Source: Bacillota bacterium (GTDB lineage Bacteria; Bacillota; Negativicutes; Sporomusales; UBA7701). Taken from it: a stretch of 64,000 nucleotides of DNA. Both the position numbers and the translations under genes were made by a program. Under the pieces are notes generated by a model that was not told the DNA's origin, did not search any database, and was given only the letters and a program-made list of their open reading frames with translations. The stretch spans positions 37,791-101,790 of the forward strand of contig JAEZJM010000011.1 in assembly GCA_023415775.1 (NCBI GenBank), given 5' to 3'. Shown here in pieces: positions 14,732-22,154 of the stretch. Within the stretch, counting starts at the first letter, position 1. Each line of letters starts with the position of its first letter.

Positions 14732-15970
14732 TTGGCCAGGACGGTGCTGCATGTCGATCTGAATAATTTCTACGCGTCGGTGGAGTGCCTGTACCGGCCG
14801 GAGCTGCGCGGGCTGCCGGTGGCGGTGACCGGCGATGTGGCGGCGCGGCACGGCATCATCCTGGCGAAGAATAATCTGGCCAAGGGGTGCGGGGTGAAGA
14901 CGGGGGAGGTTATCTGGCAGGCGAAGCAGAAGTGCCCCGGACTGGTGTGCCTGCCGCCGGATTTCCGTAAGTATCTGCGTTTTTCCCGGCTGGCGCGGGC
15001 GATTTACGCCGATTATACCGATCAGATCGAGGCTTTCGGGATCGATGAGGCGTGGCTGGATGTGACCGGCTCGGTGCGCCTGTTCGGCGACGGAGCGGCG
15101 ATCGCGGACGCCATCCGCCGCCGGCTGCGCGAGGGGCTGGGGGTGACGGCGTCGGTGGGTGTGTCGTTCAACAAGATTTTCGCCAAACTGGGCAGCGACA
15201 TGAAGAAGCCGGACGCGACGACGGTGATAACGGCGGGGAATTTCCGCGAGCTGGTGTGGCCGCTGCCGGTGGGGGAGCTGCTGTATGTGGGGCGCTCTAC
15301 GAAAAGCAGGCTGGCGAACAGGGCGGTTTATACGATCGGCGATTTGGCGGGACGCGAGGTGAAGGCTCTCCGCCTGCTGCTGGGGGTGTGGGGGGAGACG
15401 CTGTGGCATTTCGCCAACGGGCTGGACGATTCGCCGGTGCGCCGCAGCGGGGAAGAAGGGTTTATAAAGTCGGTGGGCAACAGCACGACGACGCCGCGCG
15501 ATCTGCTGTCGGAGGAGGATGTGAGGCTGATCGTGTTCGTGCTGGCGGAGAGCGTGGCCGCGCGCCTAAGGCGGCACGGGCTGAAGTGCCGGACGGTGGC
15601 GGTGAGCGTGCGGGACGCGGAGCTGTTCTCTTTCGAGCGCCAGGGTAAGCTGGCGGCGCCGTCCTGTGTTTCGTCGGATATCGCGGCGCGGGCGATGGGG
15701 CTTTTCCGGGAGCACTACGGCTGGGAGAAGCCGATCCGCAGCATCGGTGTCCGCGGCGCGGAGCTGGTGACGGCGGACAGCCTGACGCAGCTCGATCTAT
15801 TCGCGGCGGATACGGCGGACAGGGAGGCGCTGGAGAGGACGGTGGACGGTATAAGGCAGCGGTTCGGGCCTTACAGCGTGCAGCGCTGCGCTATGCTTCA
15901 GGACCGCGCTTTGACGGGGTTCAATCCCAAGGATGATCATGTGATTCATCCGATATCATTCTTCCGGTAG
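14732..15970 (+). CDS. dinB: Y-family DNA polymerase (Pol IV-like)
   Basis: 412 residues: catalytic palm motifs 'VLHVDLNNFYASVE' near the start and 'YTDQIEAFGIDEAWLDVTG' (DE pair), the 'SVGVSFNKIFAKLGSDMKKPD' region, a thumb helix-hairpin-helix, and a C-terminal little-finger domain ending 'QLDLF', which resembles a sliding-clamp-binding peptide. It copies past lesions with low fidelity. TTG 14732 is chosen because GGTGAGGG precedes it; GTG 14708 would overlap the LexA box. Confidence 0.92.
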   Translation: MARTVLHVDLNNFYASVECLYRPELRGLPVAVTGDVAARHGIILAKNNLAKGCGVKTGEVIWQAKQKCPGLVCLPPDFRKYLRFSRLARAIYADYTDQIEAFGIDEAWLDVTGSVRLFGDGAAIADAIRRRLREGLGVTASVGVSFNKIFAKLGSDMKKPDATTVITAGNFRELVWPLPVGELLYVGRSTKSRLANRAVYTIGDLAGREVKALRLLLGVWGETLWHFANGLDDSPVRRSGEEGFIKSVGNSTTTPRDLLSEEDVRLIVFVLAESVAARLRRHGLKCRTVAVSVRDAELFSFERQGKLAAPSCVSSDIAARAMGLFREHYGWEKPIRSIGVRGAELVTADSLTQLDLFAADTADREALERTVDGIRQRFGPYSVQRCAMLQDRALTGFNPKDDHVIHPISFFR

Positions 15971-15982
15971 GTGAGGGGCTAT

Positions 15983-16213
15983 ATGGGCAAGACGTTCGTG
16001 AAGGTGACGGCGGAGCACGACGAGGGCGGCCGGGTAAGGCCGCTCGTGGTTACGTGGACCGATGGCCGGCGGTATGAGGTGGACAGGGTGACGGACGTGC
16101 GGCAGGCGCCGTCCTTAAAGGGCGGCGGCCTGGGGGTGAGGTATACCTGCCGGATACGGGGCAAGGAGATATATTTGTTCTGCGACGAGGGAAAGTGGTT
16201 TGTGGAGAGGTGA
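15983..16213 (+). CDS. Small SOS-operon protein, 76 residues
   Basis: A basic, beta-rich protein ('PLVVTWTDGRRYEVDRVTDVRQAP', 'YTCRIRGKEIYLFCDEGKWFVE') 12 bases downstream of dinB with its own GAGGGG site, so it should be co-transcribed from the LexA promoter. I recall similar short proteins next to dinB in Firmicutes, but no function. ATG 15983 preferred over GTG 15971. Confidence 0.65.
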   Translation: MGKTFVKVTAEHDEGGRVRPLVVTWTDGRRYEVDRVTDVRQAPSLKGGGLGVRYTCRIRGKEIYLFCDEGKWFVER

Positions 16214-16296
16214 GCCGGAAAAAGTTTTCCCAGCGGACAGTAATGCTGGTATAATATAAGGTGACGCGATTTTATACGGTTCCCGGAGGATGCGCG

Positions 16297-16500
16297 ATGC
16301 CGCCAGCGAAACCGTTGTGCCTTTTGTGCCGTCATTATTACGTGACGTGGGACAGGGACTTTCCCTATGGCTGCAGGACGATGGGGTTCAAGAGCAAGGC
16401 CGCTCCGTGCCTGGTGACGAAGGATGCTTCTGGGCTGGAGTGTTTGTCTTTCGCCGCGAAGGCGGCGAAAGGGGAGCAGGATAATGACGGAGCGAGGTAG
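16297..16500 (+). CDS. Small Cys-containing protein, 67 residues
   Basis: Pattern 'CLLCRHYYVTWDRDFPYGCRTMGFKSK...PCLV....GLECLSF', with five Cys that could form a metal site. The 'YYVTWD..FPYGC..MGFKSK' core looks well conserved but I do not know the family's role. CCGGAGGA lies before ATG 16297. It sits in the dinB operon and is followed by another small Cys protein after 5 bases. Confidence 0.65.
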   Translation: MPPAKPLCLLCRHYYVTWDRDFPYGCRTMGFKSKAAPCLVTKDASGLECLSFAAKAAKGEQDNDGAR

Positions 16501-16505
16501 GAACG

Positions 16506-16661
16506 ATGTTCAGAGTGAGGCATGAGTGCGGAGGAATCGCCCATCTGGTGGGCAAGCAGCCGGTTCACGGCTGGAATCTTTATTGCTGCGACCGGTGCGG
16601 CGAGGCTTATTACCGCTGGATAACCCAGACGATGCTCGACCAGGCTCTGAAACAGGGCTAG
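16506..16661 (+). CDS. 51-residue zinc-ribbon-like protein
   Basis: A short ORF starting 5 bases after the previous gene with GAGGTAGG upstream. It contains 'HECGG' and 'CCDRCGEAYYRW', a half-ribbon pattern typical of very small zinc-binding proteins. It probably belongs to the dinB operon. Function unknown; easily missed because of its size. Confidence 0.55.
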   Translation: MFRVRHECGGIAHLVGKQPVHGWNLYCCDRCGEAYYRWITQTMLDQALKQG

Positions 16662-16763
16662 CCAGGACGGGAATTTTTGTGGAAAATTGTGGGAAATAAG
16701 TGGAATTTTTTGGAAATATGTGGTATGATAAACCCGCGTAGTTGATTGCTAAGCGGGGTGTGG

Positions 16764-16961
16764 ATGTTGACCAACAATTTTGTCGAGGGCGAGCTGGAGT
16801 GCTTTTTCGCGGCGAACCCGGGGGCCCGTCGGGCCGGGGAGGCTGAGCTGATGGAGCTTTGGCGCCGCTGGATCGCCGAGCGGGTGCCGAATCTGGCGCT
16901 GGCCCATATGACGATCGAGCAGGTAATGCGGTACCGGGGCGGTAGTGCCCCGGCGGATTAG
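16764..16961 (+). CDS. Hypothetical protein, 65 residues
   Basis: A soluble, helix-rich protein ('ELMELWRRWIAERVPN', 'MTIEQVMRYRGG') with no recognised family. An A+T-rich region upstream with TATGATAA near 16728 may be its promoter. ATG 16764 is preferred over the upstream TTG/ATG in frame. A terminator follows. Confidence 0.55.
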   Translation: MLTNNFVEGELECFFAANPGARRAGEAELMELWRRWIAERVPNLALAHMTIEQVMRYRGGSAPAD

Positions 16962-16973
16962 GGCAGGGATAAC

Positions 16974-17001
16974 AAAAAGCTTCGCGCAGGCGAAGCTTTT
17001 T
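16974..17001 (+). terminator. Intrinsic terminator
   Basis: AAAAAGCTTCGC/GCGAAGCTTTTT perfect inverted repeat with T run. Between it and 17080 only a fragment resembling the right end of the intergenic repeat family is seen (GCTTATCGACGGCCG near 17062-17076). Confidence 0.9.
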
Positions 17002-17080
17002 GATTGGGGTCGAAGGGTGGTTTTGGGGGAAGCCAAGGCTGTCCGGAAGCGCCCGGATGAAGCTTATCGACGGCCGAAGG

Positions 17081-17707
17081 TTATTTGATGAGCCGGAAGA
17101 CGGCGATGAAGACGAGGATGGCGCCCGGCAGGTAGGAGAGGCGCCTTTCCGGGCCCGGAGCGAAACTCGCGGCCAGGAGGATGCCGAGCCGTACGAGGGC
17201 CATTTGGATGAGGGCCATGACGAGCGGCGTGTAGAGGGGGAGAATGCCGATCAGGCTGGCGCCGAAGATGGCGGCCATATTGTCGAGCCCCAGGGCGATG
17301 CCCAGATAGAGGGCTTCGTGCGGGCTGATGGTTTTAGATCGGTCAAAGTCGGCGTATTCGGGGTCGGACATGATGGAGACGATTATCCGCCCGAGACGGA
17401 AGGTGAGTCGGTCGCCGCCCGTGTCGGTCAAGGTCAGTTTTTTGAGCATGTATTCCTGGAAGATGTTCCAGACCCCGAGGAGAAACAGCAGGGCCGAGCC
17501 GGCCCAGACGGCGAGGACGGGATCGACGGCGCCACCGATGAAGCGGCTGGCCAGCATGGGGACGGCCGAGCATACGGCGGTGACGAGGCCTACCACCGTC
17601 AGCGAGGCGAAGGGTATGCGGATGGTACCTGCGCCGTAGGTAATCCCGGCGAAAAAAGAGTCGAGACTTACGGCCAGGGCGAGTATGACAACATACATCA
17701 GGTCCAA
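17081..17707 (-). CDS. ytaF: Sporulation membrane protein YtaF
   Basis: 208 residues with six transmembrane segments of the MntP/YtaF fold. 'LALAVSLDSFFAGITYG' near the N-terminus and 'LGIALGLDNMAAIFGASL' in the second half are the paired Asp-containing repeats of this family. YtaF is induced during sporulation in Bacillus; the transported ion is uncertain. It supports a spore-forming host. Start at ATG 17707 with GGAGGG upstream. Confidence 0.85.
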   Translation of the reverse strand: MDLMYVVILALAVSLDSFFAGITYGAGTIRIPFASLTVVGLVTAVCSAVPMLASRFIGGAVDPVLAVWAGSALLFLLGVWNIFQEYMLKKLTLTDTGGDRLTFRLGRIIVSIMSDPEYADFDRSKTISPHEALYLGIALGLDNMAAIFGASLIGILPLYTPLVMALIQMALVRLGILLAASFAPGPERRLSYLPGAILVFIAVFRLIK

Positions 17708-17773
17708 GTGTTATCCCTCCCAGAAGCACTTCGGGGTATATTATGCCGTGCGCCGGCGGGAGGTGTAACGGCG

Positions 17774-17799
17774 GAAAAAAAGCCCCGCTGTCGCGGGGC
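17774..17799 (-). terminator. Intrinsic terminator (minus strand)
   Basis: GCCCCGC/GCGGGGC stem; on the minus strand it is followed by seven T. It ends leftward transcripts from 17977-18843 after the repeat. Confidence 0.8.
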
Positions 17800-17824
17800 G
17801 GAGTGGTGGGCATAAAAGGGTCAA

Positions 17825-17963
17825 GGCCGTTTAGAATACCCCAGATGCACGTCCTGATTACGACAGCATTATCAGCGCATTTTACCTTTTGGCGATAATC
17901 GCTACGAATCGCGTGCGGGTAGGCTCCGTCGGGTGTGTCGCGGATGGGGCACTATCGACGGCC
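17825..17963. repeat. Palindromic intergenic repeat, copy 1 (variant B)
   Basis: 139 bp. Outer arms GGCCGTTTAGAATACCCC and the complement of GGGGCACTATCGACGGCC pair imperfectly. Inside it has CAGATGCACGTCCTGATTACG and an ACGAATCGCGTGCGGG region shared with the copy at 34835, instead of the GCGTAC/GTACGC centre of other copies. Confidence 0.8.
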
Positions 17964-17976
17964 GAGGAAGAGGCTG

Positions 17977-18843
17977 TTAGTAGTATTCGATTTCCTGGGT
18001 GAATGTCTGGGTGGAGGCCTGGCCGTTGGCGTCGCGGCGGGTCATGACGAGCCTGGTCCAGTTGCCCCGTTTGTCGTATTCGCCCTGGATGGAGAGGGTG
18101 ACGGTGGCGGCGGGTTTGTCGGACTGATAGAAGGCGTCGGTGAGCCGCCCCCTGAGATCGTAGCGGTATTCGAGCTTGTTCTGGCTTTCCGCGTTCGGCG
18201 GGCCGTCGGGCTGGGGAGAGTTTACGGTCAGGCGGCTCAGGATGCGGCCGCTTTTGTCGTAGGCGCGTTCGATGTTTATTGTGCCGCGCTTGGTAAGGCG
18301 CGACGATTCGCGGGTGGCGAGGCCGGCGGGGCTGTATTCGTAGGCTGCTTCGTATAGGACGCCTTCGGCGTAGCGGACGGTTTTGGCGGTGACCAGGCCG
18401 CTGGCGTCCATTGTTCCGGCGCCCAGCTCGGCCATTTTGCCGCCGAGGGTCGGGACGAGTAGTTTGAAGGTTCGGCCGGTTGGGTCGTAGCGGACAAAGT
18501 AGACGATCTGCTTGTCGCCGGCGTTTTCGACCCGTTTGACGGGGCGGCCGGCTTCGTAGGAGATTTCTTCGTTGGTGAAGCCGGGGATGAACTGTTCGCG
18601 GCTCAGGGGCTTGCCGTCGTGGGCGAAAGAGGCGGACCAGTATGATTCGCCGCTTTTGACGGTGACTTTTTTGACCGGGCCTTGGAGAGGGCCCTGAAGT
18701 TCGTCGCTGAGGAAGAGGGTGAAGATGCCGGCGGGGATGCGCTGGGGGGGCCGCTCGGCGGCGAGGGCGGCGCAGGGCAGGGCGGCGATGAAGAGGGCCG
18801 CCAGCAGGGTCGCCAGGATGCGGGTACGGAACGGTTTTTTCAT
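17977..18843 (-). CDS. Secreted YD-repeat-like hypothetical protein
   Basis: 288 residues with a Sec signal peptide (residues 1-28, 'AALA' site). The mature part contains several 'Y...G....' strands such as 'RYDPTGRTFKLL', 'EYSPAGLATRES', 'AYDKSGRILSRL' and 'RYDLRGRLTDA', which look like degenerate YD/RHS-type beta repeats. The role is unknown, possibly a cell-surface or periplasmic binding protein. GGAGGA precedes the start. Confidence 0.6.
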   Translation of the reverse strand: MKKPFRTRILATLLAALFIAALPCAALAAERPPQRIPAGIFTLFLSDELQGPLQGPVKKVTVKSGESYWSASFAHDGKPLSREQFIPGFTNEEISYEAGRPVKRVENAGDKQIVYFVRYDPTGRTFKLLVPTLGGKMAELGAGTMDASGLVTAKTVRYAEGVLYEAAYEYSPAGLATRESSRLTKRGTINIERAYDKSGRILSRLTVNSPQPDGPPNAESQNKLEYRYDLRGRLTDAFYQSDKPAATVTLSIQGEYDKRGNWTRLVMTRRDANGQASTQTFTQEIEYY

Positions 18844-18999
18844 CGGTGATTATCCTCCTGTGATATTTATATGGCAAATATTTACATTCGAGTAAAATTT
18901 TACAAATCCTGCCAGATGTGAAAATATTTCGTCGGAAAGTGAGCAAAATTTATTCCAAAAGCCCCCATTAATTCCATTTATTTTTAGCTGCCAACCTTA

Positions 19000-19028
19000 T
19001 TGACATAAGGGTACCCCCATGATAGAAT
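19000..19028 (+). promoter_or_regulatory. tRNA operon promoter
   Basis: TTGACA (19000-19005), 17-base spacer, TAGAAT (19023-19028), 35 bases before tRNA-His. Confidence 0.75.
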
Positions 19029-19062
19029 ATATTCTGTCGCAGCAGGCGCTGCCTGCTTTCAT

Positions 19063-19139
19063 GGTGGCTGTGGTGAAGCGGTTAACACGGCGGATTGTGG
19101 ATCCGTTATGCGAGGGTTCGAGCCCCTCCAGTCACCCCA
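19063..19139 (+). tRNA. tRNA-His(GTG)
   Basis: Full cloverleaf with the extra G at -1 (19063) opposite the discriminator C. Anticodon GTG is in loop ATTGTGGAT, and CCA is encoded (19137-19139). Confidence 0.95.
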
Positions 19140-19153
19140 CTAAATCAATACAC

Positions 19154-19229
19154 AGGGGCGTAGCCAAGTCGGTAAGGCAACGGACTTTGACTCCGTCATG
19201 CGTTGGTTCGAGTCCAGCCGCCCCTGCCA
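19154..19229 (+). tRNA. tRNA-Gln(TTG)
   Basis: Acceptor AGGGGCG/CGCCCCT, anticodon TTG in loop CTTTGAC, T-arm GGTTCGAGTCC, encoded CCA. Confidence 0.95.
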
Positions 19230-19236
19230 CTAATGT

Positions 19237-19312
19237 GACCCACTAGCTCAGTCGGTAGAGCACCTGACTTTTAATCAGGGTGTCGATGGTTCGAGTCCAT
19301 CGTGGGTCACCA
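19237..19312 (+). tRNA. tRNA-Lys(TTT)
   Basis: Acceptor GACCCAC/GTGGGTC, anticodon TTT in CTTTTAA, T-arm GATGG-TTCGAGT-CCATC, discriminator A, encoded CCA. Confidence 0.96.
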
Positions 19313-19330
19313 TTTTCTATGTTTGGACAT

Positions 19331-19415
19331 GCGGGCGTGGCGGAACTGGCAGACGCGACGGACTTAGGATCCGTTGGGTAAAACCGTGGGGGTTCAAGTC
19401 CCTTCGCCCGCACCA
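19331..19415 (+). tRNA. tRNA-Leu(TAG)
   Basis: Class II tRNA with acceptor GCGGGCG/CGCCCGC, anticodon TAG in CTTAGGA, a long variable arm (TTGGGTAAAACCGT) and encoded CCA. Confidence 0.96.
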
Positions 19416-19422
19416 TATAGAT

Positions 19423-19465
19423 GAGACCGAGGCTTTCGCCCGACGGGCGGAGGTCTTGTTTTTTT
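19423..19465 (+). terminator. tRNA operon terminator
   Basis: GACC...CGCCC/GGGCG...GGTC stem followed by TTGTTTTTTT, just after tRNA-Leu. Confidence 0.75.
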
Positions 19466-19600
19466 GCGCGGCGGGAAAATCTTTTGCGGCGGCCGATATA
19501 AGGCGCACGGGGGGACAGAGGTGCGCTGCTGAAGGGGCTGACGGCAGGCCAGAAAAAGGGCGGGCGGACACTGCCGCGGGAAATTACATAAATGGATACC

Positions 19601-19636
19601 AATAAAGCCTCTGGTTAAGACCGGGGGCTTTATTTT
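19601..19636 (+). terminator. Second intrinsic terminator before the peptide cluster
   Basis: AAAGCCTCTGGTT/CCGGGGGCTTT stem with T-rich tail. It isolates the peptide genes from the tRNA transcript. The region 19466-19600 shows nothing else I can support. Confidence 0.75.
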
Positions 19637-19744
19637 CTAATAAAAATTACTGTAAGCTATATTTATGGCAGGAGATAGGAAAGTTTTGTCGAAGAAGGAA
19701 GAAAAAGGATTGATGTTGGGCCGGGTAAAGGAGGAGAAAGGAAA

Positions 19745-19978
19745 TTGACGGATACGAAGACGCGCGCCGGCAAGAAGGCGGAAGACGGGAAGAAGGAAAA
19801 GAAAAAAGAAAAACATTTTGAGCAGCTTACGGACGAGAAGCTTACCAGGGTGTCGGGCGGGATAGTGAACCGACAGGACAGGCCTTGCCAGCCGGAGCAG
19901 TGCGCGCCGCCGCCGCCGCCGCCGAAGCGCGAGCAGTGCGGGCCGGGGCCGGAGTGCGCGGTGGTGCGGGCCCGCTGA
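19745..19978 (+). CDS. RiPP-type precursor peptide 1 (GG leader, Cys-x-Pro core)
   Basis: 77 residues. A highly charged Lys/Glu-rich start leads to the leader box 'EQLTDEKLTRVSGG', ending at Gly38-Gly39. The core is Pro-rich with four Cys, of which three are C-x-P ('CQP', 'CAP', 'CGP'), and has a run of six Pro. TTG start with GGAGGAGAAAGG upstream. The TTG overlaps the TGA of a 27-codon ORF (19665-19748) that may be a coupled leader or chance. It is the first of four tandem peptides and the least alike. Confidence 0.75.
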   Translation: MTDTKTRAGKKAEDGKKEKKKEKHFEQLTDEKLTRVSGGIVNRQDRPCQPEQCAPPPPPPKREQCGPGPECAVVRAR

Positions 19979-20005
19979 GGAGAACAAGAACGGAGGATTG
20001 GCAGG

Positions 20006-20251
20006 ATGACAGGCAATAAGGACGTCTCCGGCAAAGAGAAGGCCAGGAACGTGGAGAAGCTGACAGATGAGAAGCTGGATAAGGTCGCGGGCGGGAAGGT
20101 CTGCCTGATCTGCCAGCCCCAGCACGAGAACCAGACCGGGGGGACGGTGGGCTGTAAGCCGTCGTGGCCGCCGCAGTGCGAGCCGCGGAAAATGGAGCCG
20201 GAAATTCACTGGTGCGGGCCGACCGGCGGGTGCAAGCCCAAGCAGGATTAG
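20006..20251 (+). CDS. RiPP-type precursor peptide 2 (GG leader, Cys-x-Pro core)
   Basis: 81 residues. Leader 'NVEKLTDEKLDKVAGG' ends at Gly29-Gly30. The 51-residue core has six Cys; five are followed by x-Pro ('CQP', 'CKP', 'CEP', 'CGP', 'CKP'). GGAGG lies 9 bases before ATG 20006. Leader matches those of peptides 3 and 4 closely while the core differs, as expected when one enzyme reads the leader and modifies variable cores. Confidence 0.8.
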   Translation: MTGNKDVSGKEKARNVEKLTDEKLDKVAGGKVCLICQPQHENQTGGTVGCKPSWPPQCEPRKMEPEIHWCGPTGGCKPKQD

Positions 20252-20303
20252 GGAGCACGGCAGGAGGCGTTACCGAGAAACGCGCCGAGAGGATGGAAAA
20301 CCG

Positions 20304-20504
20304 ATGACATGCGACAAGAAGGGGCCTGGCAAGGAAGAGAAGGCCAAAAACGTTGAAAAGATGACCGACGAGGAGCTCAACAAGGTGTCGGGTGGAGCAG
20401 AGAAAAAAGGTACCCCCGGCCAAAATTGCTGGCCGGATGTTATGTGCGACCCGACTCGCACGGCCTGCAAGCCGTTAACACCGCCCTGGTGTCCGCCGCG
20501 ATGA
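20304..20504 (+). CDS. RiPP-type precursor peptide 3 (GG leader, Cys-x-Pro core)
   Basis: 66 residues. Leader 'NVEKMTDEELNKVSGG' ends at Gly30-Gly31. The 35-residue core has four Cys, all C-x-P ('CWP', 'CDP', 'CKP', 'CPP'), and ends 'WCPPR'. The first 20 residues are nearly identical to peptide 4, indicating recent duplication. GAGAGGA precedes; ATG 20304 taken, with ATG 20293 out of frame. Confidence 0.8.
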   Translation: MTCDKKGPGKEEKAKNVEKMTDEELNKVSGGAEKKGTPGQNCWPDVMCDPTRTACKPLTPPWCPPR

Positions 20505-20558
20505 ATAGCCGAGCGGCGAACGGCCGGTAACAATATGTGTGTGAAGGAGAGAAAAACG

Positions 20559-20822
20559 ATGACGTGCAACAAGAAAGGTCCCTGCAAAGAGGAGAAGGCC
20601 AAGAATGTCGAAAAGATGACGGACGAGCAACTCGATAAGGTTTCGGGGGGCAAAATCGGCTGCGGGCCGACTTCGACGCCGTGTGAGCCGAAACACCGGG
20701 TGGGCTGCGGGCCGACTTCGACGCCGTGTGAGCCGAATAAGCCGGTGGGTTGCGGGCCGACGGCGACGCCGGGGAAGACGGGAGCGGATTTTTGCGGGCC
20801 ATTCCCGTCGCCGCAGGGGTAG
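20559..20822 (+). CDS. RiPP-type precursor peptide 4 (repetitive Cys-x-Pro core)
   Basis: 87 residues. Leader 'NVEKMTDEQLDKVSGG' ends at Gly30-Gly31. The 56-residue core has a 15-residue period: 'GCGPTSTPCEP' plus four variable residues, twice, then 'GCGPTATPGK' and a terminal 'CGP'. All six core Cys are C-x-P. The first two repeat units are almost identical at DNA level (20659-20737), so the core is expanding by duplication. GGAGAG lies before ATG 20559; an upstream in-frame ATG 20535 lacks a site. Confidence 0.82.
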   Translation: MTCNKKGPCKEEKAKNVEKMTDEQLDKVSGGKIGCGPTSTPCEPKHRVGCGPTSTPCEPNKPVGCGPTATPGKTGADFCGPFPSPQG

Positions 20823-20901
20823 GCCGACGACCTGACGCGGGCATCTATAGCCGTAACGCCGGGGAAGCCGCCGAGGATTAAATTATAGCGGGTGACAGCA
20901 G

Positions 20902-22098
20902 ATGAGGAAGACGGTAGCCCTCAGCAAGGATTTACTGCTGGTGAAGGGCGCCCATAAGCATTGCATTTACGACCTGGCGGGCGGCAAGCTGTACCGGGTT
21001 ACGGCGACGGCCGGCGCGGTGGCCGAAAAGCACGCGCGCGGTCTGGCGCTGGACGCGGCGGAGGCGGCGGTGAGGGACGAGCTGGCGGAGGCCGGCATCC
21101 TAGGCCCGGCGGGACAGGGGCCGGTGCGCAAGCGGACCGGTCCGGCGGTAAGGCCGAGCTTCGCCTGGCTGGTGATAACCGACCGCTGCAATCTGAAGTG
21201 CCTGCACTGCTACGAGAACGCCAAAGCCGGCGAGGGCCGGGATATGAGTTTCGCCGATTTCGAGCGCGCGGTCGCCGAGGTGAAGGCGGCGGGGATAAAA
21301 AAGGCGCAGATTATCGGCGGCGAGCCGATGGCCCATCCCGATTTCCGCGGGATGGCGGAGCACGCCGCCGGGCAGTTCAAGTTTTCCGAGGTGTTTACGA
21401 ACGGGACGCTGATCGATGAGGCGTGGTGCGAGTTTTTCAAGGCCCGCGGGATCAACGTGGCGGTGTCGGTGTATTCGTACGACGCGGCGGAGCACGACAA
21501 GGTGACGAAGGGCGCAGGCTCGCACGCGCGGACGACGGCGGCGGTGGCGCTGCTGAAGGAGCACGGGGTGCCCTGCCGGACGGCCTGTATCCGCATGACG
21601 GGGGTGGCGGTGGGCGAGAAGAACACCGAGGCTTACGACCTGGCGGAGGGGAGCGACGTCGTCCGCCTGACGGGGCGCGGCAACATCGGCCTGCTGGATG
21701 CGGAGCTTGTACGGCGGCGGCTTACGACGAAGGAGCTGTTCCGCTGGCCGCTGGAGAGGAAGACGGTGGAACGGGCGCTGGCCCGCCACAATTGCTTCGG
21801 ACGCGATGTGTGCATTTCGCCGGCGCTGGAGGTTTACCCGTGTGTGATGGAGCGGCGGATCAGCCATGGCAACCTGCGGGAGACGGGGCTGAAGGCGCTT
21901 TTGAAGCGGGAGATATGCGGTCTGAACAAGGACAAGGTGGAGACGTGCCGGGACTGCGAGTTCCGCTATGCCTGCCACGACTGCCGCCCGGACACGCTGG
22001 ACGGCGATTTGACCGCGAAGCCGTGGTATTGCACTTACGACCCGTACAGCGGTGAGTGGGAGGACGCGGCCGCCGCGGTGAAACGTATACTGGGGTAG
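20902..22098 (+). CDS. Radical SAM/SPASM peptide maturase (locus 1)
   Basis: 398 residues. Residues 1-75 look like a PqqD-like leader-recognition domain. The radical SAM cluster motif CNLKCLHC has Cys at 96, 100 and 103, followed by 'IIGGEP' for SAM binding and 'VFTNGTLID'. The C-terminal SPASM region has Cys at about 298, 304, 314, 339, 349, 352, 358, 361 and 377, enough for two auxiliary Fe-S clusters. Such enzymes install thioether or C-C links on leader-bearing peptides. It directly follows four peptide genes. No peptidase or exporter is adjacent. It is a paralogue of the 35936-37171 protein. Confidence 0.9.
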   Translation: MRKTVALSKDLLLVKGAHKHCIYDLAGGKLYRVTATAGAVAEKHARGLALDAAEAAVRDELAEAGILGPAGQGPVRKRTGPAVRPSFAWLVITDRCNLKCLHCYENAKAGEGRDMSFADFERAVAEVKAAGIKKAQIIGGEPMAHPDFRGMAEHAAGQFKFSEVFTNGTLIDEAWCEFFKARGINVAVSVYSYDAAEHDKVTKGAGSHARTTAAVALLKEHGVPCRTACIRMTGVAVGEKNTEAYDLAEGSDVVRLTGRGNIGLLDAELVRRRLTTKELFRWPLERKTVERALARHNCFGRDVCISPALEVYPCVMERRISHGNLRETGLKALLKREICGLNKDKVETCRDCEFRYACHDCRPDTLDGDLTAKPWYCTYDPYSGEWEDAAAAVKRILG

Positions 22099-22109
22099 GA
22101 AAAAGTTTT

Positions 22110-22140
22110 GAAGCCCTTCGGCACTTGCCGGAGGGCTTCG
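22110..22140 (+). terminator. Intrinsic terminator-like hairpin after the maturase gene
   Basis: GAAGCCCTTCGGC/GCCGGAGGGCTTC stem. The flanking A/T runs are short on the plus strand, and the reverse reads into TTTT, so it may serve both convergent genes. Confidence 0.65.
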
Positions 22141-22154
22141 CGTTTGGGGGAGCG

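Noticed and set aside
17000..17815. Long plus-strand open frame opposite ytaF
   Set aside because: Low-complexity Glu/Gly/Asp-rich product of a G+C-rich antisense frame; the minus strand has a clear membrane protein.
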